A stretch of DNA of 5,245 bases from an uncultured Salinimicrobium sp. (GTDB taxonomy: Bacteria > Bacteroidota > Bacteroidia > Flavobacteriales > Flavobacteriaceae), in NCBI GenBank assembly GCA_946887025.1, contig CAMPJY010000166.1:1-5245 (forward strand), written 5' to 3'. This document shows positions 1 to 5,245 of the stretch, piece by piece (within the stretch, counting starts at the first letter, position 1; every line of letters begins with the position of its first letter). Both the position numbers and the translations under genes were made by a program. A model generated the notes under the pieces. That model was given only the letters and a program-made list of their open reading frames with translations. It was not told where the DNA came from and did not search any database.

Positions 1-878
1 AGCATCACCACCGGCTCGCCGTATTCCCTGGCGTAGGTGGTGCGGTCCTTTTCATGAAAATTGATCTCTGCAATATCCTTGAGGAAAATGTTCCCCCCCT
101 CGCTTTTCACCACTACATTTTGCAGTTCCTTCGGGTCCTCGATCTCTCCAATAATCCTGATGTTCTTCTGTATTCCGCTGGTGATAATATTTCCTCCGGA
201 AATGGTCCTGTTTTCAGCGCTTACTGCATTGATCACATCGTTGAAACTGATCATCGAGGCAGCCATGCTGTTGACGTCAAGCGCAATTTCCACCTCCATT
301 TCCTCGGCCCCGCGGATGCTGGCTTCCTTGATTTCAGGGAGCAGTTCAATTCTTTCCTGCAGGTATTCCGCGTAATCTTTTAACTGCTGAATCGTGTAAT
401 CCCCGGTGAGGTTGATGTTCAGGATTGGCTGTTCTTCTGAAAAGTTAAGCTCGAAAACATTGGGCTCCACCTTTGCGCCGTTATCCATGGTGGGCCAGGT
501 GGTGTTGGATTTCACCAGGTCCACCTTGTCCTTCACCTTCTGTTTCGCCGCATCCACATCAACGTCGTCCTCAAATTCCACAATAACCATGGAGTAATCC
601 TGCACGGTGGTAGAAGTGATATCCGAAACCCCACCAATATCCTTGAATTCCTCCTCCAGGGGTTCGGTGATGAATTTCTCGACGTCCTGGACCGAGTTAC
701 CGGGATTTATGGAGCTGACGTAGATCTTGGTCTCAATGATCTCCGGAAAAGATTCCCGGGGCATGGAATAATAAGACATCAATCCCCCGATCATCACAAT
801 AGCCATGATCACGTAAACCGTCATCCGGTTGTCTATAGCCCAGGATGAAAGCTTGAATTCCCTATCTATTTTGTTCAT
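1..878 (-). CDS. RND-family efflux pump, inner-membrane permease (partial, N-terminal 292 residues)
   Basis: This is the start of a proton-driven RND transporter of the AcrB/HAE type, the inner-membrane engine of a tripartite efflux pump. The frame is open from the ATG at 878 to the left edge, where the gene is cut; about 292 of an expected roughly 1000 or more residues are present. After a short cytoplasmic N-terminus, a first membrane helix lies at about residues 20-38 (VYVIMAIVMIGGLMSYY), followed directly by the family hallmark MPRESFPEI (39-47). Next comes periplasmic porter-domain sequence, with the typical NPGNSVQDVEKFITEPLEE stretch (58-76) and GGVSDITST (82-90). The proton-relay residues and the remaining helices lie outside the window. 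The start is 5 bases after the adaptor stop, which implies co-transcription. The family assignment is firm. Whether the substrate is a drug, bile salt, lipid or metal is not visible, although the motifs look more like the HAE drug/amphiphile group than the CusA metal group. Confidence 0.93.
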   Translation of the reverse strand, partial: MNKIDREFKLSSWAIDNRMTVYVIMAIVMIGGLMSYYSMPRESFPEIIETKIYVSSINPGNSVQDVEKFITEPLEEEFKDIGGVSDITSTTVQDYSMVIVEFEDDVDVDAAKQKVKDKVDLVKSNTTWPTMDNGAKVEPNVFELNFSEEQPILNINLTGDYTIQQLKDYAEYLQERIELLPEIKEASIRGAEEMEVEIALDVNSMAASMISFNDVINAVSAENRTISGGNIITSGIQKNIRIIGEIEDPKELQNVVVKSEGGNIFLKDIAEINFHEKDRTTYAREYGEPVVM

Positions 879-883
879 GCTGC

Positions 884-2044
884 TTAATTTCTAAAATTGA
901 CCTGCTGTCCGTCCCTAAGCCCCCTGCTTCCCTGTACGATAAGGGTCTGTCCGGCTTCAAGACCTTCTGTGATCTCAATATTTTCATCAGAAACCAATCC
1001 GGTTTCCACTATCACCTTTTTCGCAGTCCCGGTTTCTCCCTCCTCCTTCTCCAGAATAAAGACGATGCTTTCCCCTTCGGCGTTCTCCTGCACCACATTT
1101 TCAAGAATAATGATGGCAGCTTCATTAGTGTAGTCATTGATCTTTAACGTGGCAATCTGGTTTGGTTTCACCATTCCCTCTTCATTAGGAACAGAAACGC
1201 GGATCCTGAAGGTCCTGTTGTTCGGGTTGATGGTATTGCTCACCAGGTCCACTTTCCCCTCGAATTCCTTTCCTATGGACTCGATTTCCACCAGTACTTC
1301 GGAACCTTTCTCGATCCGGTCCAGATAATTCTCCGGGACATCGGCTTCGACATACATATTGTTGAGGTTGACGATCCTGAACAGGGGAACCTGCCCGGGT
1401 GAAACCACTTGCCCCTGTTCTGCCATGGTTTCATCGATGACCCCGCTGAAAGGGGCTCTTACGATGCTCCTTTCCAGTTGAGATTTCATCTGCGCCACTG
1501 AATTCTGCAGGGCCTCATAATTGGATTTCGCCTGCAGGTACTGGATTTCGGAGCCTATCTTCTGCTCCCAGAGGCGTTCCTGGCGTTCGAAAGTAGTCTT
1601 TGCGAGGGCTGCCTGCGTTTCCAGACGCGCCAGTTCACTGGAAAGACCCCCGTCATCAATAGTGGCAAGGATCTGGCCCCAATTGACTTTCTGGCCCTCC
1701 GACACCCGTACATCCTGAAGCACTCCGGACGTCTCGGCATAAATGATGATATTTTCATCAGTTGCCACATCCCCCTGCACCTGCGCGTAATGCTTGAAAA
1801 GGGTGTCATTTATAACCCTGGTGGTGACCAATGTAAATTGGGTGTCTGTATCCAATTCCTTGATGGCATCAGTCAGTTTGTCGATCTGCTGGCTAAGTTC
1901 CAGTTGCTCTTTGTTCAGCTCTTCCTTTTTTGCTTTCATTTCAGAAAGGTCCCCGCTTTCAATGACGGCTTCCACCGACTCGCCTTCCTTACCACAGGAG
2001 ATCAGGGAAAGGGAGAGCATTAACAGGATCAGGTTCTTTTTCAT
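884..2044 (-). CDS. RND efflux periplasmic adaptor (membrane fusion protein), lipoprotein
   Basis: This 386-residue adaptor would link the inner-membrane RND pump to the TolC-like channel. The chosen ATG at 2044 gives a lipoprotein signal: MKKN, a hydrophobic stretch (5-15) and lipobox LISC with the lipidated Cys17. A leucine-heptad coiled coil follows at about 33-66. The HlyD/AcrA core is then in order: first lipoyl half (about 100-130, with AETSGVLQDVRVSEGQKV), a short alpha-hairpin (about 135-190), second lipoyl half (193-226, RAPFSGVIDE and GQVVSPGQ), beta-barrel (about 228-303, NMYVEADVPENYL) and a membrane-proximal domain to the C-terminus, ending in EGLEAGQTLIVQGSRGLRDG. The frame stays open upstream to 2209, but that extension lies over the end of the channel gene and would bury the signal peptide. 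The gene starts 19 bases after the channel stop and ends 5 bases before the pump start. Family confidence is high; the substrate is unknown. Confidence 0.93.
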   Translation of the reverse strand: MKKNLILLMLSLSLISCGKEGESVEAVIESGDLSEMKAKKEELNKEQLELSQQIDKLTDAIKELDTDTQFTLVTTRVINDTLFKHYAQVQGDVATDENIIIYAETSGVLQDVRVSEGQKVNWGQILATIDDGGLSSELARLETQAALAKTTFERQERLWEQKIGSEIQYLQAKSNYEALQNSVAQMKSQLERSIVRAPFSGVIDETMAEQGQVVSPGQVPLFRIVNLNNMYVEADVPENYLDRIEKGSEVLVEIESIGKEFEGKVDLVSNTINPNNRTFRIRVSVPNEEGMVKPNQIATLKINDYTNEAAIIILENVVQENAEGESIVFILEKEEGETGTAKKVIVETGLVSDENIEITEGLEAGQTLIVQGSRGLRDGQQVNFRN

Positions 2045-2063
2045 TTCAGAACTATAATTGAGT

Positions 2064-3428
2064 TTAGTTTTCATTTTCGTAGAGGTTAGTGTCGATGAGG
2101 TTTTCAAGTTCCACCTTGGCAATGATGACGTCCAGCATGGCCTGCAGGTAATTTTGCTGCGCCTCGTAAAGCTGGGTCTGGGTTTCGCTGAGTTCGAAAC
2201 TGGTAGCAAGACCTTCGAAGAATTTTATCTGGTTCTTATCCTCTATGCGCTGGGCCAGGGCAAGACTTCTCTTCTGGGTCTCTAAATTTTCAAGACTGAA
2301 TTCGTAATCACTTTTCGCGGAAGCGATCTCCAGCTTCACCTCGCTCTCCGTCTGCTCCAGATCCAGGAGGGCCTGCTCGTATTCGATTTTGCGTTGTGCC
2401 GTCCTGGCGCTGCGCATCCCGCTGCTGAAGATGGGGATGTTGAGGCTCACCCCGAGGATGGACTGTGCAAAATACTCCTGGTCCTTACTGAAGAAGTTGA
2501 AGCTTTCATTATAGCCTTGATATCCGTAATTCACGAATCCGCTGAGGGTGGGGAGGGCCTTCGCCTTCTCCAGCCTTTCCTGGATCTTGGCGTATTCGGT
2601 ATTGTTGAAGGCAATCCTGTAGTCAATGGTTTCCTCCACCTTAATGTCCTGGGTGAGAAGTTCCAGATCATAATATTGCAGGGCCAGCGCCTCCAGGTCC
2701 TCCGTCAGAATAACTTCTGATTCGTTGGGGATACCGAGTGCCAGATTGAGCATTTCATAAGAGATCTCCCTCATCCTCTCGCTTCTGTTCAGGTTATTCT
2801 CCAGGGTGAGAAGCGTGATTTCCAGGCGCTCCACATCTTCCTCTTCCGCCAGTCCGTTCTCATAGATCTTTTGGGTATCGCTGAAATTTTTCCTCACCGT
2901 CACCAGGTTCTGTTTAAGGATCTCCACGCTCTCCTCGGCCAGGAGTACATTACCATAGGCATTGATGATGGCTTTTTTGACTTCCAGGTCTGTCTTTATC
3001 TTCGCATTTTTGGAAAGCTGCAGAAGTGTCTTCACCGATTGGACTCCCACAATATAAGAGCCGTCAAAGATCAGCTGATTCCAGGTGGCTGCGGCATTCA
3101 TGCTTTGTTTTGTTCCAAATCGGACCGGGGTAAAGCTTCCCGGTTCCCCTCCAGTAAGTTCTGCGGGAATCAGGGTCACAGGCTGCTTCAGGTAATTCTG
3201 GTAATCGACATTTCCTGTTATCTGAGGAAGTCCCTGCGAAATAATCTCCCACTTCTGTTTTAGTGCCTTTTCTATATCTTTCTGCGAGCGCCTGGAGGAG
3301 TAATTATTCTCCAGTCCCAGTACGATTGCTTCCTCAAGGCTCAGGGTATAGCTCTTTACCGAATCCTGCACCTGGGCCGAAACGCTGACGCTGAGGAGAA
3401 CGAATAGAAAAACTGTTATTTTTCTCAT
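2064..3428 (-). CDS. TolC-family outer membrane efflux channel
   Basis: This complete 454-residue outer membrane factor would form the exit duct of the pump encoded downstream. A Sec signal peptide is present: MRK, a hydrophobic core at 5-16, and a likely signal peptidase I site after Ala18 (VSA|Q). There is no lipobox cysteine, unlike OprM-type channels. The mature protein shows the duplicated OEP layout. Repeat one begins with SLEEAIVLGLENN (30-42), has a strand region around LPQITGNVDYQ (67-77) and WNQLIFDGSYIVGV (116-129), then long helices with NGLAEEEDVERLE (191-203). Repeat two mirrors these with LPTLSGFVNYGYQG (292-305), GVSLNIPIFSSGMRS (326-340) and EGLATSFELSETQTQL (405-420). Length is slightly below E. 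coli TolC (493 in the precursor). The start is 3 bases after the regulator stop, so it is probably translated from the same transcript. The TolC family is certain; the symbol tolC is withheld because Bacteroidota carry many paralogues. Confidence 0.94.
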   Translation of the reverse strand: MRKITVFLFVLLSVSVSAQVQDSVKSYTLSLEEAIVLGLENNYSSRRSQKDIEKALKQKWEIISQGLPQITGNVDYQNYLKQPVTLIPAELTGGEPGSFTPVRFGTKQSMNAAATWNQLIFDGSYIVGVQSVKTLLQLSKNAKIKTDLEVKKAIINAYGNVLLAEESVEILKQNLVTVRKNFSDTQKIYENGLAEEEDVERLEITLLTLENNLNRSERMREISYEMLNLALGIPNESEVILTEDLEALALQYYDLELLTQDIKVEETIDYRIAFNNTEYAKIQERLEKAKALPTLSGFVNYGYQGYNESFNFFSKDQEYFAQSILGVSLNIPIFSSGMRSARTAQRKIEYEQALLDLEQTESEVKLEIASAKSDYEFSLENLETQKRSLALAQRIEDKNQIKFFEGLATSFELSETQTQLYEAQQNYLQAMLDVIIAKVELENLIDTNLYENEN

Positions 3429-3431
3429 CCC

Positions 3432-4034
3432 TTATATGTTGTGTTTAATGAAGGTTTCTAATATTTCCAATCCTTTTCCGGTGACTATGGAACGTAAATG
3501 GTATTCCAGAAAGAGCTCGGTAAGTTCTTCGGGTCCGAACATATTTTCCGGGAAAATCACTCTGTCTTTTATGCCTGTCATTCCATTGAAATACATTCTT
3601 GCTATAAAATCCTCGTTCAATCCCTTACGATACATTCCTTCACTCATCCCTCTTCTTATGTTTTCCAGAATTGAAGATTCCACAAGGCTTTTCTGTTTTG
3701 CCCGAAGTTTGGCGAAGATCTTTGGGTAATACTTTTTTAACTGAAACTCTGGGGACGACTTTTCTTCTTTAAGGCTGAGAAGAATAAAATTTCGAATGCT
3801 GAACAGTTCCTCGATAGGATTCTTCTTTTCTTTTTTTATCTCCTGGATCCCGCTGGCAATCCCGTCGAAGATATAGAGGCTCGTCGCCTCCACCAGGTGG
3901 GTTTTGGTTTCAAAATAGGCATAGATGGTTTTCTTGGACATGCCGAGTTCCCTGGCAATTTCGTCCATGGTCACATTCTTAACCCCCTGATTGAGGAACA
4001 GGTCCGCAGCCTTTTTTAAAATCTTCTCCTGCAT
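3432..4034 (-). CDS. TetR/AcrR-family transcriptional regulator, likely repressor of the efflux operon
   Basis: This 200-residue one-component regulator is of typical TetR length. The N-terminal DNA-binding domain (about 1-47) opens with MQEKILKKAADLFLNQG, then the helix-turn-helix VTMDEIARELGMSKKTIYAYF (21-41) and the usual following K-T-HL (44-48). The rest is a helical ligand and dimerisation domain, with EYHLRSIVTGKGLEIL near the C-terminus (177-192), a tail I recognise from Bacteroidota TetR proteins. The frame is open to an ATG at 4097, but those 21 extra codons would be read through the promoter box and most of the inverted repeat upstream, so the ATG at 4034 is the better start. The gene is first in the operon, and the channel begins 3 bases after its stop. 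Binding to the 4068-4095 inverted repeat and release by a pump substrate are inferences from TetR family behaviour. The ligand is unknown. Confidence 0.93.
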   Translation of the reverse strand: MQEKILKKAADLFLNQGVKNVTMDEIARELGMSKKTIYAYFETKTHLVEATSLYIFDGIASGIQEIKKEKKNPIEELFSIRNFILLSLKEEKSSPEFQLKKYYPKIFAKLRAKQKSLVESSILENIRRGMSEGMYRKGLNEDFIARMYFNGMTGIKDRVIFPENMFGPEELTELFLEYHLRSIVTGKGLEILETFIKHNI

Positions 4035-4054
4035 TTCTGCTGGTTTTGAGGATG

Positions 4055-4062
4055 CAAAGGTA
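4055..4062 (-). promoter_or_regulatory. Bacteroidota-type -7 promoter box for the tetR-efflux operon
   Basis: Read on the minus strand this is TACCTTTG followed by CA, an exact match to the Bacteroidota -7 consensus TAnnTTTG recognised by their divergent primary sigma factor. It ends 20 bases before the regulator ATG at 4034, leaving a leader of only about 12-18 bases without a clear Shine-Dalgarno, as is common in this phylum. The -33 element is poor: about 21 bases upstream I see only TTC rather than TTG. A weak -33 would suit a promoter whose output is mainly set by a repressor. No other exact TAnnTTTG box was found in the 4035-4213 intergenic region on either strand. Confidence 0.72.
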
Positions 4063-4067
4063 CTAAA

Positions 4068-4095
4068 GGAAACTTTTAAAAAGGAAATAGTTTCC
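4068..4095. promoter_or_regulatory. Candidate TetR operator (28-base inverted repeat)
   Basis: Two 10-base arms, GGAAACTTTT (4068-4077) and AATAGTTTCC (4086-4095), are inverted repeats matching at 9 of 10 positions around an 8-base A/G-rich spacer. The outer seven bases (GGAAACT / AGTTTCC) are perfect. The element begins 5 bases upstream of the -7 box and covers the expected -33 position, so a bound dimer would block RNA polymerase. Dyads of this kind, next to the regulator's own promoter, are the standard TetR-family operator arrangement. That this regulator is the protein bound is an inference from position. Confidence 0.6.
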
Positions 4096-4213
4096 AAAGT
4101 TTTATTTTGAGAACGGGGAAGCTTTAGATTTCTCCTGACTTTCTTCCTTGGAAACCTGCTTCGGAAAGTTTATTATGACTGGCTTATTTGGTATTTTAGC
4201 GGAAAATTTTTTT

Positions 4214-5188
4214 ATGCAAGCAGTCGACAGGTATCGGGAGGAGTTTGAAAATTTTCTTTCAGAAAAAGTGAAGACCAGGGACCCAAGGAATTTGTACGAT
4301 CCCATGGTATACATCATGAGCCTTGGCGGGAAAAGAGTGAGGCCGGTACTGGTTCTGATGGCTGCCGATATATTTGGAGCAGACCACACCAGGGCTCTAC
4401 CCGCTGCCCTTGCGATCGAAACTTTCCACAATTTCTCGCTTATCCATGACGATATTATGGATGCTGCGCCCTTAAGGAGGGGCAAGAAAACTGTCCACGA
4501 ATTGTGGGATATCAATACCGGGATCCTTTCTGGCGACGCCATGCTGATCTACGCTTATCAATTATTTGAGCAATATCCGGGGGAAACTTTTCGGGAACTG
4601 GCGAAATTGTTTTCCAAAACCGCTATCGAGGTTTGCGAGGGACAGCAATACGACATAGATTTTGAAACCCGGGATGAGGTGAGTATCGAGCAGTATATTA
4701 AAATGATCGAATACAAAACCGCCGTACTGGTGGGAGCTTCCCTAAAGATGGGCGCCATTGTGGCCGGGGCTTCAGACAAGGATCGTGAAGCCATTTATGA
4801 ATTCGGGAGGTTATTGGGGATCGCATTCCAATTACAGGATGATTATCTTGATGCTTTCGGGGATCCTGACAGTTTTGGGAAGCAGGTTGGCGGCGATATC
4901 ATCGAAAACAAGAAAACCTTCCTGTACCTGACCACGCTTTATATGTCTGAGCGGGAGGAAGCCCAGCAACTGGAACATCTTTATTCAATCAACCCCAAGG
5001 ACGCCACGGGAAAAATAGAAGCCGTAAAGACCTTATTTGAAACCAGCGGAGCCGCTGAACTCACCAAGCAGGAGATCGTGAAGTATACCGAAAGGGCTTT
5101 TGCAGTTCTGGAAGCCCTTCAGATCCCCGGGGAAAAGAAGGAGCTCCTTAGAAAATTCGGCAGCAGCCTTATGGAGAGGGAGGTTTAG
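4214..5188 (+). CDS. Polyprenyl diphosphate synthase, short-chain (GGPP/FPP synthase type)
   Basis: This trans-prenyltransferase condenses isopentenyl diphosphate onto allylic diphosphates in the cytoplasm, feeding carotenoid, quinone or other isoprenoid synthesis. All family motifs are present in the 324-residue protein: GGKRVRP (38-44, diphosphate binding), the first aspartate-rich motif DDIMD (79-83) followed by RRG (88-90), GQQYD (143-147), K168-T169, the second motif FQLQDDYLD (205-213) and GKQVGGDI (222-229) with lysines 233-234. The first motif lacks the two-residue insertion of bacterial IspA-type FPP synthases, and Phe74 lies five residues before it with Ser75 at minus four. In archaeal GGPP synthases that pattern limits the chain to C20, so GGPP is the favoured product, though FPP cannot be excluded. 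The ATG at 4214 (MQAVDRYREEF) fits the usual start of the family; the open frame back to 4148 gives an unconserved 22-residue extension. The gene is divergent from the efflux operon. No convincing promoter was found. Confidence 0.93.
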   Translation: MQAVDRYREEFENFLSEKVKTRDPRNLYDPMVYIMSLGGKRVRPVLVLMAADIFGADHTRALPAALAIETFHNFSLIHDDIMDAAPLRRGKKTVHELWDINTGILSGDAMLIYAYQLFEQYPGETFRELAKLFSKTAIEVCEGQQYDIDFETRDEVSIEQYIKMIEYKTAVLVGASLKMGAIVAGASDKDREAIYEFGRLLGIAFQLQDDYLDAFGDPDSFGKQVGGDIIENKKTFLYLTTLYMSEREEAQQLEHLYSINPKDATGKIEAVKTLFETSGAAELTKQEIVKYTERAFAVLEALQIPGEKKELLRKFGSSLMEREV

Positions 5189-5234
5189 AGGCTGTCTGAA
5201 AAGGCTGCTTTCTATCTATTATTTTCCTTTTTTT
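5162..5234 (+). terminator. Possible weak terminator after the prenyl synthase gene
   Basis: A perfect 9-base inverted repeat, AGCAGCCTT (5162-5170) and AAGGCTGCT (5201-5209), straddles the stop codon of the prenyl synthase and is followed by T-rich sequence that includes a run of seven Ts (5228-5234). The loop would be 30 bases, and the T run is about 18 bases from the stem, so this is not a classic intrinsic terminator. It could be a loose terminator, a 3' stabilising stem or chance. The rest of 5189-5245 shows no coding sequence. Confidence 0.25.
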
Positions 5235-5245
5235 GAATTGTCCCG

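Noticed and set aside
54..597. Plus-strand open frames at 54-383, 61-375 and 406-597
   Set aside because: They lie opposite the RND pump gene, have low-complexity Ser/Ile/Phe-rich translations and no family motif. They are antisense shadows of a strong coding frame.
2045..2209. Upstream extension of the adaptor frame to 2209, or to an internal ATG at 2074
   Set aside because: Both extended starts overlap the 3' end of the channel gene in another frame, and both would place residues in front of an intact lipoprotein signal peptide that begins at 2044.
2394..3263. Plus-strand open frames at 2394-2720 and 2871-3263
   Set aside because: They are opposite the complete TolC-family gene and their translations show no domain, signal peptide or sensible composition.
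4035..4097. Longer TetR protein starting at 4097
   Set aside because: The extra 21 codons cover the TACCTTTG promoter box and nearly all of the inverted repeat, and the residues are not TetR-like. The HTH domain begins normally from the ATG at 4034.
4102..4190. Near matches to a plus-strand TAnnTTTG box for the prenyl synthase (4102-4109, 4125-4132, 4183-4190)
   Set aside because: Each has at least one mismatch at a conserved position and none has a TTG at a suitable upstream distance, so no promoter was called.
4148..4213. Longer prenyl synthase starting at 4148
   Set aside because: The added 22 residues do not resemble the family, whose proteins usually start just before the YREEF-like segment found right after the ATG at 4214.
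4102..4542. Minus-strand open frame of 146 residues
   Set aside because: It lies antisense to the prenyl synthase and the intergenic region, is Ser-rich with no recognisable domain, and conflicts with a gene carrying all its catalytic motifs.

Overview
The window looks like ordinary chromosomal DNA from a Bacteroidota bacterium, most likely a flavobacterium or close relative. Three things point there. The efflux operon has the order TetR regulator, TolC-type outer membrane protein, lipoprotein adaptor, RND pump. Starts lack clear Shine-Dalgarno sequences. An exact Bacteroidota-type -7 promoter box (TAnnTTTG) sits just upstream of the regulator gene. The species cannot be named from the sequence alone.

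The minus strand, from position 4034 down to the left edge, carries a four-gene operon: a TetR-family regulator (4034-3432), a TolC-like outer membrane channel (3428-2064), a periplasmic membrane-fusion lipoprotein (2044-884) and the first 292 residues of an RND-family inner-membrane pump (878 to the left edge, where it is cut). The gaps between genes are 3, 19 and 5 bases, so the four are almost certainly co-transcribed. Together the last three genes would form a tripartite efflux pump spanning both membranes, and the regulator probably represses its own operon. The substrate cannot be read from what is visible.

The 179-base gap between the regulator and the next gene (4035-4213) holds the operon promoter and, directly upstream of it, a 28-base inverted repeat that is the best candidate for the TetR operator. 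A further perfect 8-base copy of one half-site lies closer to the divergent gene.

On the plus strand, 4214-5188 encodes a complete short-chain polyprenyl diphosphate synthase (GGPP or FPP synthase type) with both aspartate-rich motifs. It would supply prenyl diphosphates for carotenoids, quinones or other isoprenoids. The last 57 bases carry no gene; an inverted repeat followed by a T-rich tract may be a weak terminator.

I found no mobile element, CRISPR array, RNA gene or clearly novel system. The most useful points are the promoter/operator architecture, the corrected start codons of three genes, the pump gene running off the left edge, and an N-terminal coiled coil in the adaptor.
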